From the NCBI GenBank assembly GCA_902538085.1, contig CACBDV010000002.1, positions 1 to 64,000 of the forward strand: a stretch of 64,000 nt of DNA, given 5' to 3'. A program made the translations under genes and the position numbers. The notes under the pieces were generated by a model, which worked only from the letters and a program-made list of their open reading frames with translations, was not told where the DNA came from and made no database searches. This document shows, piece after piece, positions 27,091-36,024 of the stretch. This stretch comes from an uncultured Alphaproteobacteria bacterium (lineage in GTDB: Bacteria; Pseudomonadota; Alphaproteobacteria; HIMB59). Every line of letters starts with the position of its first letter. Position 1 is the stretch's first letter.

Positions 27091-28260
27091 TTACTTATTG
27101 ATAAAATCTATTTGATATACATCAATAGTTTTTGCCTTAAAACCTCCTGAACAATATGATAAGTAAAAATTCCACATTCTTTTGAAGTCTTCAGAGTAAC
27201 CTAAATTTTTTATTATATCCCATTTATTGTTAAAATTTTTTCTCCACATCTCAAGTGTTTGATAATAACTATCCGCCATTTGATTTTTAATTTGGAAGTC
27301 GAATTTTTTCTGATTAGCTATTTTTTCTAAAGCTTTTACTGATGGTAACATTCCACCAGGAAAAATATATTTTTGAATAAAATCAATTTTTCGAGTATAC
27401 CTATCAAAGAAATCTTCAAAGATTACAATAGTTTGCATTGAAAAGACTCCTGATGGTTTTAACAAGTCTTTAATTTTTTCAAAATAAGTTTGCCAGTATT
27501 GTATTCCAACAGCCTCAAACATTTCAATGGAGTAGATTCTAGAATATTCTCCTTGATGTTCTCTATAATCTTTATATATGACATTTAGCTTATTTTCTAA
27601 ATGATGTTCTCTAATTTTTGTTTTTACAAATTCGTATTGCTCTTTTGAGATAGTTAAAGTATCGATTTTGATATCAGGAAATTTTGAAATTAAATAAAAA
27701 GCAAAACTTCCCCATCCAGACCCAATTTCTAAAACATGATCACCTGGTTTAGGCTCATTACCCTCAATAAGACTTTCAAATTTATTTTTTTGTGCCTCAG
27801 ATAACGTTTCCAAGCCTGTTTTAAAAAAACCTGAGGAATAAGTTAAAGTATCATCCAGCCACTCCAAATAGAAGTCATTACCGAGATCATAGTGAGCATG
27901 AATATTTTTTTTACTCTGAAATAATGAGTTTTTAGTTTTATTAATATATTTTTTTGATAAAAATCTGTAAAACTTAGATCCACTCATTTCGTTACCAAAA
28001 GCTCTTTCATTTAGTGCACCAAATTCTAAAAATTTACTTAAATCGTCTGCTTCAAATTTCTTTTTTATATAAGCTTCACCAAGCCCAACTGAACCACGAA
28101 AATACAAATCCCATATCATAGAGATACGACTAATTGTTAAATGCACTGAGGGACCCTCTAATTCACCGTAAAACTCATAAGATTTACCCTTAACATTTAA
28201 AGTCAAAGATCCATATCTGATTTTAGAACAAACTTTTTTTATATATCTATCAATAAACAA
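27091..28260 (-). CDS. Cyclopropane-fatty-acid synthase-type SAM methyltransferase
   Basis: Transfers a methyl(ene) group from SAM to an unsaturated acyl chain of a membrane phospholipid. HAHYDLGNDFYLEWLDDTLTYSSG near residue 125, then the SAM loop VLEIGSGWGSFAFYL, and SIEMFEAVG and FPGGMLPS are the family motifs. The start is TTG at 28258-28260. In this gene neighbourhood the Rhodobacter counterpart (UfaM-like) is involved in methylated and furan fatty acids rather than cyclopropanes; this is from memory, and sequence alone does not decide between the products. Confidence 0.9.
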   Translation of the reverse strand: MFIDRYIKKVCSKIRYGSLTLNVKGKSYEFYGELEGPSVHLTISRISMIWDLYFRGSVGLGEAYIKKKFEADDLSKFLEFGALNERAFGNEMSGSKFYRFLSKKYINKTKNSLFQSKKNIHAHYDLGNDFYLEWLDDTLTYSSGFFKTGLETLSEAQKNKFESLIEGNEPKPGDHVLEIGSGWGSFAFYLISKFPDIKIDTLTISKEQYEFVKTKIREHHLENKLNVIYKDYREHQGEYSRIYSIEMFEAVGIQYWQTYFEKIKDLLKPSGVFSMQTIVIFEDFFDRYTRKIDFIQKYIFPGGMLPSVKALEKIANQKKFDFQIKNQMADSYYQTLEMWRKNFNNKWDIIKNLGYSEDFKRMWNFYLSYCSGGFKAKTIDVYQIDFINK

Positions 28261-28278
28261 GATTTTACCTAATTTTTA

Positions 28279-29031
28279 CTAATCTAAGTATAGATTATCT
28301 TTTATTCTATTGGAATATTTAAAGAATTTACTTTTTTTTAAAAAAAGCTTGATTGCCTGATAGTGAATAAGAGTGATTGTTTTTACACTCCCAAAAATAT
28401 TTAAAATTAAAAACAAAATAAAATTATAAAAAGTTATTTCTTTTAAATTTAAATCTATAGAGGCATAAAATATTTGCTCCTTTTTAAGGTTAAATTGATT
28501 AATATTACAAAAAAAATGGTTTTTTCTTTTATTTTTTGAAGAAATCTTATAAATGCAGTCCATTTCAATAAATGGTGACACATACATATTTTTTTTAAAC
28601 TCTTTATCTTTAAATTTGTTCAAAGTTAAATAATGAACTTGGTCTCCAAATGTATTTTTCACTTCATATATGATCGACTTAACTTTATTTTTACTATCAA
28701 GATATAAATAAAAGCTAATAGGGTTAAAAGAATAACCAACAATTGATGGGATACATATAAATTGAATACTATTAAAAACAATATTGTGTTTTTCAGCAAC
28801 ATTTTTTGCAAAATCATATAAACTCTTTTTTTTATTTCTAAATCCGTGCTGTCTATAAAAAATTGAAAAAAAGTTAAATCTATTTAGAGATATAAATGGA
28901 TGGATGTTTATTGTGTTACTTAGATTTATACTTAAGTAAGGTGCATTATATTGAAAAAAATTATCAGTATCCCTAGTTCTTTTATGAATTATTTTACCTA
29001 TTCCAAAACAATGAGAAGAAATTAATTCCAT
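28279..29031 (-). CDS. DUF1365 protein
   Basis: A 250-residue protein with the DUF1365 signatures PSIVGYSFNPISFYLYLD and IYEVKNTFGDQVHYL. It is cytosolic or peripheral, with one hydrophobic stretch near residues 205-220 (FYNFILFLILNIFGSV). Genes of this family are found with FAD amine-oxidase-like, cfa and photolyase genes. The biochemical role is unsettled; an involvement in unusual fatty-acid formation is inferred from the neighbours. It overlaps the FAD oxidoreductase by 10 bases. Confidence 0.88.
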   Translation of the reverse strand: MELISSHCFGIGKIIHKRTRDTDNFFQYNAPYLSINLSNTINIHPFISLNRFNFFSIFYRQHGFRNKKKSLYDFAKNVAEKHNIVFNSIQFICIPSIVGYSFNPISFYLYLDSKNKVKSIIYEVKNTFGDQVHYLTLNKFKDKEFKKNMYVSPFIEMDCIYKISSKNKRKNHFFCNINQFNLKKEQIFYASIDLNLKEITFYNFILFLILNIFGSVKTITLIHYQAIKLFLKKSKFFKYSNRIKDNLYLD

Positions 29032-30314
29032 TGCACTCTTGATGTATCCGCATTTTTAAACTCCTTTAAATCTATATTTAACCTTTTACAAACTTTTATA
29101 GCAGATTGAATACCGTCTTCATGAAAACCATAGCCAAGATAACTACCAACATAATAAGAATTCTCATAGCCTTGAATTTGTGAAATATTTTTTTGAGCAC
29201 TTAGAGTTTTAGGTGAGAATATTGGATGTTCGTAAATTGTTTGATAGTGATTCTGATTTTGATCCTGATTTAGAGAGACAAAGAAATTGTCATTAGTTTC
29301 TAGTGGTTGCAATTTATTCATCCAATAACTTAGAGTACATTTATTATTTAAATTCGTATGAAAATTCCAACTTGACCAAGCTTTTAAATGAGTTGGCATA
29401 AGAGAGTTATTTTGATGCAATTGTGCTAAATTTTTTTGAAAATCAAATTCATTTAAAACCTCATGCTCTTTCTGATGTATTTTATCTAAAAGAGGAAAAA
29501 AATGGTTTGGAGGACATGCAAATATTATAATATCAAAAACAGATTTTTTTCCTTCAAAGAAAATTTCAATCTTATCATTTCTTGAAATTTTTTGAATTCT
29601 ACATGACTTTTTGATTTTAAATTTTGCAGATTTAATTAATAAATTGATATATTGTTTAGAACCATTTCTTATTGTTTTCCATTGTGGTCTATCAGTGAAA
29701 TTAAACAATTTGTGATTTTGAAAAAAATTAATAATACTTTTTAATGGCTGATTAAGAGAGTCTTGATCGGGAGTTGACCAAATACTTGAAATTAAAGGAA
29801 CAAGATGGAAATTAATAAATTCATCAGAGTAATTTTTTGTTTTAAGAAAATCTCTAATTGAAATATCTGATGTAATATTTTTTTTTTGATAAACTTTATA
29901 AAAAATAATGATGTCTTTTAACATTTTGTAGAATTTTAAATTAAAAAAATTTTTATGATCTGCAAATAATGCACTTAAACTTCCTCCCCCGTACTCGAAT
30001 TTATTTTCCTCATTAAGAAAACTAAAGGACATATTGCTATTAACAGTTTCGACTTTGAGAAGATCAAAAAATTTTGTTAAATTTGGGTATGTCAGTTCAT
30101 TGTAGACAATAAAACCTGTATCTATTGGTATAGTATTTCCGTTACTATCTTTGACTTCTCTTGTATTTGCATGCCCACCTAAATAATCATTTTTCTCAAA
30201 TAGTGTTACATCAAAATATTCTTGTGAAAAATATGCTGTAGATAATCCCGCTATACCAGATCCAATTATAGCTACGCTTTTTTTCAAATTATGATTTCGT
30301 TTGTTGATAAGCAT
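29022..30314 (-). CDS. FAD-dependent oxidoreductase (amine-oxidase fold)
   Basis: The N-terminal dinucleotide motif VAIIGSGIAGLSTAYFSQ and FEKNDYLGGHANT identify the flavin amine oxidase/protoporphyrinogen-oxidase-like fold. IDTGFIVYNELTYPNL and, near the C-terminus, YYVGSYLGYGFHEDGIQSA bind FAD. In related clusters this enzyme acts as a fatty-acid desaturase-like protein or is unassigned. The track start at 30317 is TTG; I prefer the ATG at 30312-30314. It overlaps the photolyase gene, so the two are probably translated from one message. Confidence 0.88.
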   Translation of the reverse strand: MLINKRNHNLKKSVAIIGSGIAGLSTAYFSQEYFDVTLFEKNDYLGGHANTREVKDSNGNTIPIDTGFIVYNELTYPNLTKFFDLLKVETVNSNMSFSFLNEENKFEYGGGSLSALFADHKNFFNLKFYKMLKDIIIFYKVYQKKNITSDISIRDFLKTKNYSDEFINFHLVPLISSIWSTPDQDSLNQPLKSIINFFQNHKLFNFTDRPQWKTIRNGSKQYINLLIKSAKFKIKKSCRIQKISRNDKIEIFFEGKKSVFDIIIFACPPNHFFPLLDKIHQKEHEVLNEFDFQKNLAQLHQNNSLMPTHLKAWSSWNFHTNLNNKCTLSYWMNKLQPLETNDNFFVSLNQDQNQNHYQTIYEHPIFSPKTLSAQKNISQIQGYENSYYVGSYLGYGFHEDGIQSAIKVCKRLNIDLKEFKNADTSRVQWN

Positions 30315-31698
30315 CAAGTGCTCTGTTACGAGACTCTTTCAAATCAACGATTGGATTAATATATTTTTTTTCTTTAACCAAACTATCTAATAATTTTTTA
30401 TCTAAATATGGCTCAAATACTGTTTTTGATGAATTAAATATTTTTAATTGTGGAATATACTTTAAGATAAATTTAGCCTGTGGATCGAACTTTTCTGACT
30501 GAAGCACAGGATTAAATACACGAAAATACGGGGAGGCATCTGCGCCACAGCCTGCTATCCACTGCCATCCAGCTGCATTACTAGCTTCATCATAATCTAG
30601 TAAACTTTTTTGAAAATACCGCTCACCTAATGTCCAGTTTAATAATAAATTTTTCACAAGAAAACTTCCAACAACCATTCTAAGCCTATTATGCATCCAT
30701 CCCTCTTCATAAATTTGACTCATTGCAGCGTCTACAAGAGGTATGCCTGTTTTACCCTCAGTCCATAGAGCAAAATCTTTTTTACTACTTCTCCATGGGA
30801 ATTTTTTAAATTTAGGGTTAATCGGTTTAGTTGATAAATCTTCAGAATAATACAACAATGAATAAGAAAATTCTCGCCAGCCAATTTCTGATAAATAAGT
30901 ATTTACAGCATTATTAGATTTTTTTGAATTTTGGATTTTTTCAATTATTACCCGTGGGGATATCTCTCCAAATCTTAAGTGAGGAGATATTCTTGATGTT
31001 TGATCAAAATCAGGCCTATTTCTATTTACATCATATTTATCTATATGAGAAGAAATGTAAGTTTCAATTTTTTTCAAAGCTGCATCCTCTCCTGGACTCC
31101 AATAATTATTAAACTTCTCATACCAACTTCTATTAGATAAAAAATTGATTTTAGTTTTTTCATTGTGTTTAAATGATTTGATTGATGTATTTTTTTGATA
31201 AGAAAATTTCTTGTTCAAATAAACTTTAAAAGCAGTTTTCCAATAAGGAGTAAAAACTTTAAAGAACTGACCAGAGTTATTTTGTACTTCCCAAGGCTCA
31301 TTAAGTAAGTGTGAATTAAAAGTTTCAACATGAATTTTTTTATTTTTAAAAAAACTTTTTATCTCAGTGTCTCTTTTAATAGATTGGTCTGAGTAGAGCC
31401 TATTCCAAATTAATGATGAAATTTTGTATTTTTCAATTAGGTGTGAGAGATTTTTTTTCGCTTCACCATCAGTTATAATAAGCTTTACATTAAATTTTTG
31501 TTCTAAATTCTTGGAATGCAAATGAAGAGTTTTGTTTAACCACCATTGACCAGCATCTCCAGTGGCTTTCTTTTCAATGTCATCATAAATATAAACAAGT
31601 AATGCTGGGGATTTTTGTTTCGATATAAATTCCAGACAAGGATTATCAATAATCCTAAAGTCTCTTCTCAGCCAATATAAAGTTCTATTTTCGATGAT
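30289..31698 (-). CDS. phr: Deoxyribodipyrimidine photolyase (no canonical start codon)
   Basis: Light-driven FAD enzyme repairing UV-induced pyrimidine dimers. The C-terminal half has SRISPHLRFGEISPR, GWMHNRLRMVVGSFLVKNLL and DYDEASNAAGWQWIAGCG, the FAD-binding and tryptophan-relay region. The ORF track begins at a TTG at 31521, yet the frame is open for 64 more codons upstream and encodes LYWLRRDFRIIDNP and GDAGQWWLNKTLHLHS, the conserved photolyase N-terminal antenna domain. No ATG, GTG or TTG lies before it; the plausible starts are two ATC codons at 31693-31698, giving about 469 residues, the normal size. Start position is therefore uncertain. Confidence 0.9.
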   Translation of the reverse strand: MIENRTLYWLRRDFRIIDNPCLEFISKQKSPALLVYIYDDIEKKATGDAGQWWLNKTLHLHSKNLEQKFNVKLIITDGEAKKNLSHLIEKYKISSLIWNRLYSDQSIKRDTEIKSFFKNKKIHVETFNSHLLNEPWEVQNNSGQFFKVFTPYWKTAFKVYLNKKFSYQKNTSIKSFKHNEKTKINFLSNRSWYEKFNNYWSPGEDAALKKIETYISSHIDKYDVNRNRPDFDQTSRISPHLRFGEISPRVIIEKIQNSKKSNNAVNTYLSEIGWREFSYSLLYYSEDLSTKPINPKFKKFPWRSSKKDFALWTEGKTGIPLVDAAMSQIYEEGWMHNRLRMVVGSFLVKNLLLNWTLGERYFQKSLLDYDEASNAAGWQWIAGCGADASPYFRVFNPVLQSEKFDPQAKFILKYIPQLKIFNSSKTVFEPYLDKKLLDSLVKEKKYINPIVDLKESRNRALDAYQQTKS

Positions 31699-31713
31699 AA
31701 AATAATAACAAAA

Positions 31714-31908
31714 TTATTTACTATGAGGAGGCATTTTCTTTTCTACGAACCAAACATGCTGTTTCAAAACAGGGTCATACTTTCTCTGGCGAAGTTTGTC
31801 AGAAACTTTCAATCCTTTAGTGGGTTTACGTACAATATATTTTGTGCCAGTTTCAGGTTTTTCTTCAGGTATTAACTGTTTAAGTTGGTATGTAGACTTT
31901 TTAGCCAT
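31714..31908 (-). CDS. rpmG: 50S ribosomal protein L33
   Basis: A 64-residue basic protein with TGTKYIVRKPTKG and KLRQRKYDPVLKQHVWFVEKK, matching the L33 core (LRKYDPVxxKHVxF). It lacks the CxxC zinc pair. The N-terminal STYQLKQLIPEEKPE is a little longer than usual. The photolyase frame begins directly after its stop codon. A TTGACC hexamer upstream (minus strand) may belong to its promoter. Confidence 0.9.
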   Translation of the reverse strand: MAKKSTYQLKQLIPEEKPETGTKYIVRKPTKGLKVSDKLRQRKYDPVLKQHVWFVEKKMPPHSK

Positions 31909-31960
31909 TGGCGTAAACTAAACTAATTTTGAATTTGGTCAACATTGATATTTAATGAAA

Positions 31961-32824
31961 TTAAAGAATTTTTTTCCAATGTTCTCGCTTATCTTTCAGA
32001 GAACGTCTCTTTTTTTCTGTCATATTATCAAAACAGATGGAACATGAATATCCTTCTTCATATTTAGGAGATTTTCTCTCTCTTGGAGTTAAAGGCATGT
32101 TACACCCGTAACAAAGCTTACTCGTACCCTGAGAAAGTTGCTTGTTCAAAGATACTCTGTAGTCAAAAACAAAGCATTCACCCTTCCATGAGTCAGCAGA
32201 TGTGGTTTCAAAATATTTTAATATTCCTCCTTTAAGTTGATATGTCTCAATACCATATTTTTCCATTAAAGGTCCTGCTTTTTCACATCTAATACCCCCT
32301 GTACAATAAATACCAACTTTTTTATTCTGAAATTTTTCTTTGTTATTCTTTATATAATTTTTGAAATCTTTAAATGTTTCAATTTTAGGGTTGATAGCAT
32401 TTTTATAATGACCAATTTTAAATTCATAATCATTTCTTGTATCAAGGATTTCTACATTTTTATCATTGGCAAATTTATCCCAATCACTTGGTTCAATAAA
32501 CTTAGATTTTTTAATGTCTGAAATTTTTAATCCAAAATCAGATGTAACTATTTCCTTTTTAAGTTTAATTTTAAACTCGTTAAAAATTCTTTGGCCATTA
32601 AAGTCTGATATTTTTATATTTTCTTTAGTGACTCCTAAAGACATTAAATAGTCTATAATTTTTTTTTCTAATTTTGATGAGACTGCTATTGTACCATTTA
32701 AACCTTCCTCACTAACAATAATCGAACCTTTAATTTGTTTTAAAAGAAAGTGTAAATTTAACCTCTCTTTTAATAATCTGGGATTGGATACGTTAAAGAA
32801 ACTATAAAACGCAATGACTCTCAT
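31961..32824 (-). CDS. trhO: tRNA uridine(34) hydroxylase TrhO (rhodanese family)
   Basis: Adds the 5-hydroxyl on wobble U34 of certain tRNAs using O2. The N-terminal domain (YSFFNVSNPRLLKERL and SEEGLNGTIAVS) and the rhodanese domain with active loop YCTGGIRCEKA identify the YceA/TrhO family. A C-terminal Cys-rich segment CYGCNMPLTPRE and CSICF may bind metal. The 287 residues fit the family. It is solitary with its own short upstream region. Confidence 0.92.
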   Translation of the reverse strand: MRVIAFYSFFNVSNPRLLKERLNLHFLLKQIKGSIIVSEEGLNGTIAVSSKLEKKIIDYLMSLGVTKENIKISDFNGQRIFNEFKIKLKKEIVTSDFGLKISDIKKSKFIEPSDWDKFANDKNVEILDTRNDYEFKIGHYKNAINPKIETFKDFKNYIKNNKEKFQNKKVGIYCTGGIRCEKAGPLMEKYGIETYQLKGGILKYFETTSADSWKGECFVFDYRVSLNKQLSQGTSKLCYGCNMPLTPRERKSPKYEEGYSCSICFDNMTEKKRRSLKDKREHWKKIL

Positions 32825-32868
32825 TAGTATGTTTTATAACAAATGTATAGATTGATCAAATAAAGCGT

Positions 32869-34137
32869 TTAAATTACTTTGATTTTATTAGTAAATTGAT
32901 TTTCAAATTTAACTAACTGAGGCATAAATTTAAACCAAGCATCTTTCAAAGCTTCTACAAATTTTTCAGTAGACTCTGGATCATGACATGGAGTAGGAGT
33001 TATTCTTATTCTCTCGGTTCCTTTTGGGACTGTTGGATAATTAATAGGCTGAACATAAACCTGGTGCTCATTTAAAAGAAAATCACTAATCTCTTTACAT
33101 AATTTGCTATCTCCAATTAATACTGGGATTATATGTGAACCTGAGTCTAAAAAAGGAATACCTGCGGTTCGTAGTTCTTTTTTAACAAAATCAACATTCT
33201 CAAAGAATGAAGATCGAATTTCATCGTTTTTCTTTACTTGTCTAATGCTCTCTAGACTTCCGGCAGCTACTGCTGGGCACATGGATGTTGTGAAAATAAA
33301 TCCTTTTGAAAAACTTCTAACAAAATCAATTATTGTCTCAGTCGAGGCTATGTAACCTCCAGCTAGACCAAATGCTTTTGCCAATGTTCCATTGATAATA
33401 TCAATATGCTCAGATAATCCTTTTTGATCTGCTACACCTGCTGCATTAGGACCGTATAAACCTACAGCATGAACTTCATCTAAGTATATTAATGCTCCAT
33501 TATCCTGAGCAACCTGAATAATGTCTTCTAGTGGTGCAAAATCAGCTTCCATTGAATAGACAGACTCCAAGACGATAATTTTTGGTCGAGAAAAATCTAC
33601 TCCCTTTAGAATGTCCTTTAGGTGTTTTACATCGTTATGACGATAAATAGCTTTTTCTTTTTTACTTGTACGAATTCCTTCTATAAGTGATGCGTGATTT
33701 AGTTCATCACTTAAAACTAAACAATTATCAAAAGCAGATATAATAGACTTTAGTGCAGACTCATTAGCACTATATCCAGAATTAAATGCTAGAGCTCTTT
33801 CTTTTTTATGTAAGAGTGCGATTTCTTTTTCGAGTTGAATATGGAAATTAGTAGTGCCTGATATATTCCTTGTTCCTCCGCTTCCCGCTCCTAACTTTTC
33901 AGCAGCAGATTGCATTGCAGAAATAACTTCTTTGTTCTGGCTCATGCCTAAGTAATCATTTGAACACCAGACATCAATCTCTTCGGTTTGACCATTACTA
34001 TGTCTTGTAGCTTTGGGATACTGTCCGGCTTTTCTTTCTATGTTGTTAAATACTCTGTAGTGGCCTTCATCCTTAATTTTATCAATTTCAGATTGAAGAG
34101 TGCTTAGATAATTAGATTTCCAATTGTGATTTTTCAC
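32869..34137 (-). CDS. hemA: 5-aminolevulinate synthase
   Basis: Pyridoxal-phosphate enzyme condensing glycine with succinyl-CoA, the alphaproteobacterial route into haem. Visible are WCSNDYLGMSQN, GAGSGGTRNISGTTNFHIQLE, LDEVHAVGLYGPNAAG (PLP Asp/His), and GTLAKAFGLAGGYIA with the Schiff-base lysine. Length 422 is normal and the start is GTG. It lies about 2 kb from the divergent hemCBEHFJ cluster and feeds it. Confidence 0.97.
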   Translation of the reverse strand: MKNHNWKSNYLSTLQSEIDKIKDEGHYRVFNNIERKAGQYPKATRHSNGQTEEIDVWCSNDYLGMSQNKEVISAMQSAAEKLGAGSGGTRNISGTTNFHIQLEKEIALLHKKERALAFNSGYSANESALKSIISAFDNCLVLSDELNHASLIEGIRTSKKEKAIYRHNDVKHLKDILKGVDFSRPKIIVLESVYSMEADFAPLEDIIQVAQDNGALIYLDEVHAVGLYGPNAAGVADQKGLSEHIDIINGTLAKAFGLAGGYIASTETIIDFVRSFSKGFIFTTSMCPAVAAGSLESIRQVKKNDEIRSSFFENVDFVKKELRTAGIPFLDSGSHIIPVLIGDSKLCKEISDFLLNEHQVYVQPINYPTVPKGTERIRITPTPCHDPESTEKFVEALKDAWFKFMPQLVKFENQFTNKIKVI

Positions 34138-34189
34138 AAATATTAATTTATTTTTTACTTATCTAAAAGATACTGCAATAAAGACGCAT

Positions 34190-34213
34190 AAAGCCTCTAA
34201 TTAGGGGCTTTTT
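34190..34213. terminator. Hairpin between LLM oxidoreductase and hemA
   Basis: Inverted repeat AAAGCCTCTAA / TTAGGGGCTTT with one G-T pair, flanked by a T run on the plus strand. On the minus strand, where both neighbours are transcribed, it overlaps the stop codon of the LLM gene and is followed only by a weak TTTATG. It could end LLM-gene transcription before hemA. Confidence 0.45.
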
Positions 34214-35220
34214 GTCCTATTTATCCTAGGAATTACTTCTTTGCCAATCAGTTCAATAGATTTGATTAAATTTTCATGGGTAATATCAGCTATATCCATT
34301 TGAAATTGGAATCTATCAATACCTCCAAGGGCTTGACTATGTCTGATAATCTTTTCAGCGACCTGATCGGGATCACCTAAAACTATAGCTCCTAATGGAC
34401 CAATTTGATTGTCAAATTGGTCTCTCGTCACAGGACCCCAACCTCTTTCTTTTCCAATTTTTGTGAACATTTTATGATAACCCTCATAATACAAATCTAT
34501 TGCTTCATCCATACTATTTGCGACATATCCCAGTGAGTGAAGTCCTACGTAAAGTTTTTCTGGGGGGTGTCCTGCTTCTTTACCCGCCTGTCGATAAATA
34601 TCTACCAAAGGCCTAAAGCGATGAGTATTGCCTCCAATTATGGCAATCATTAGAGGTAAGCCCATTGAACCTGCTCTTGCAAAAGATTGAGGTGTGCCAC
34701 CAACACCTAACCAAATTGGGACAGGGTTTTGAATAGGCCTTGGATAAATAGGTAAATTATTTATCGAAGGTCTAAATTTACCAGACCAACTAACAAATTC
34801 ATTTTCTCTAATTTTTAAAAGCAAACCGAGCTTTTCAATAAACAATTCATCATAATCTTTGAAATCCAAACCAAACAATGGAAAGGCCTCAGAAAATGAT
34901 CCTCTTCCAGCTACCATTTCTGCTCTACCTCCGGATATCAGATCAAGAGTAGACAAGTTTTGAAATACACGAACAGGATCTGCTGCGCTTAAAACAGTTA
35001 CAGCACTTATTAGCTTAATATTTTTTGTTTGTGCTGCAGCTGCAGCTAATATCATAAATGGTGCTGAGTCTAAAAATTCTTTTCTATGATGCTCTCCTAT
35101 CCCAAATGAATTTAATCCAACTTCATCTGCAAAAATAATTCTATCAATAACATTATTGATGGCTTTAACACTATCTGAGCCCTCTCTTTTATCTGCAAAA
35201 CTGTCTATACCGATTTCCAA
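34201..35220 (-). CDS. LLM-class flavin-dependent oxidoreductase (luciferase-like)
   Basis: Flavin-dependent monooxygenase fold of the bacterial luciferase family. Features are FGIGEHHRKEFLDSAPFMILAAAAAQT near residue 40, LSAADPVRVFQNLSTLDLISGGRAEMVAGRGS, and PVPIWLGVGGTPQSFARA. The 339 residues fit. The start is TTG at 35218-35220, nine bases after the upstream SDR stop, so the two are likely co-transcribed. The substrate cannot be assigned. Confidence 0.88.
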   Translation of the reverse strand: MEIGIDSFADKREGSDSVKAINNVIDRIIFADEVGLNSFGIGEHHRKEFLDSAPFMILAAAAAQTKNIKLISAVTVLSAADPVRVFQNLSTLDLISGGRAEMVAGRGSFSEAFPLFGLDFKDYDELFIEKLGLLLKIRENEFVSWSGKFRPSINNLPIYPRPIQNPVPIWLGVGGTPQSFARAGSMGLPLMIAIIGGNTHRFRPLVDIYRQAGKEAGHPPEKLYVGLHSLGYVANSMDEAIDLYYEGYHKMFTKIGKERGWGPVTRDQFDNQIGPLGAIVLGDPDQVAEKIIRHSQALGGIDRFQFQMDIADITHENLIKSIELIGKEVIPRINRTKSP

Positions 35221-35229
35221 GGTGTTCTT

Positions 35230-35907
35230 CTAAAATTTTTCAGTGTTTGTTCTAATTTCAATTTCCCATGACCAAGCTTTTTTATCCTGTAAATAAAAAT
35301 TTAGGTATTGTTTTGCAATTTCATCAGGGTGTATCATTTGATAATTTCCAACTGGTTCTTTACCTATTCCTCCATCTATAACGAAATGACCTATATGAAT
35401 ATTTTGTGGGTGCAGCTCTCTTGCCAAAGATTGTGCTAAGCCTCTCAAACCAAACTTTCCCATAGCAAAAGACGCAGATTTGGCAAAACCCTTTACACTT
35501 GCAGAGGATCCAGTGAAAAAAATATTACCTTTTCCTATTTTTAACATTCTTTTTACTGATTCATGCGCTACTAGAAAAGCCCCATAACTATTTACTTTTA
35601 TTGATTGAAGCATTTCATCAGGATCGTATTCAATAAAAGGTTTTACAATTCTAAGAGATGGATTATAGATAACAATTTCTGGAGTGCCTATAATTGAGTC
35701 AGTCTGCAAAAATAAATCTTGAACACTTTTATTTTCCGTTGAGTCACACTTGAAAACTAAAGCGTCGATCTCTTTTTTTAAACTGTCAAGTTTGTCAATG
35801 TTTCTGGAAGCAAGTACAATTTTCATCCCCTTTGAATTAAATGCTCTAGCCAAAGAAGCACTTAAACCTGATCCTGCTCCGACAATTAAAACTGCTTTTT
35901 GTGTCAT
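35230..35907 (-). CDS. SDR-family oxidoreductase with Phe at the catalytic Tyr position
   Basis: Short-chain dehydrogenase/reductase fold: nucleotide motif VGAGSGLSASLARAF at residues 8-22, central GNIFFTGSSAS with the active-site Ser, and FAMGKFGLRGLAQSLARELH, where the usual YxxxK reads FxxxK. A related group of proteobacterial SDRs shares this Phe as I recall, so it may be a family trait rather than a damaged enzyme. At 225 residues it is a little short. Paired with the LLM flavoprotein; the shared substrate is unknown. Confidence 0.85.
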   Translation of the reverse strand: MTQKAVLIVGAGSGLSASLARAFNSKGMKIVLASRNIDKLDSLKKEIDALVFKCDSTENKSVQDLFLQTDSIIGTPEIVIYNPSLRIVKPFIEYDPDEMLQSIKVNSYGAFLVAHESVKRMLKIGKGNIFFTGSSASVKGFAKSASFAMGKFGLRGLAQSLARELHPQNIHIGHFVIDGGIGKEPVGNYQMIHPDEIAKQYLNFYLQDKKAWSWEIEIRTNTEKF

Positions 35908-36024
35908 AATTTCAAACGTTATTTAGTTATAACATATTTTGAAATAAGTACATATTGACCAATAAGTCTCGCTTAAATTGTATTAGCGTTGATTATTTGT
36001 TATTTGTTAATGTCATCAATGGTT

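Noticed and set aside
30289-31521. Photolyase starting at the TTG at 31521
   Set aside because: It removes conserved photolyase residues encoded immediately upstream in the same open frame.
35955-35983. TTGACC-N17-TTGTAT as a hemC promoter
   Set aside because: The -10 box matches only three of six consensus positions; mentioned with hemC but not annotated.
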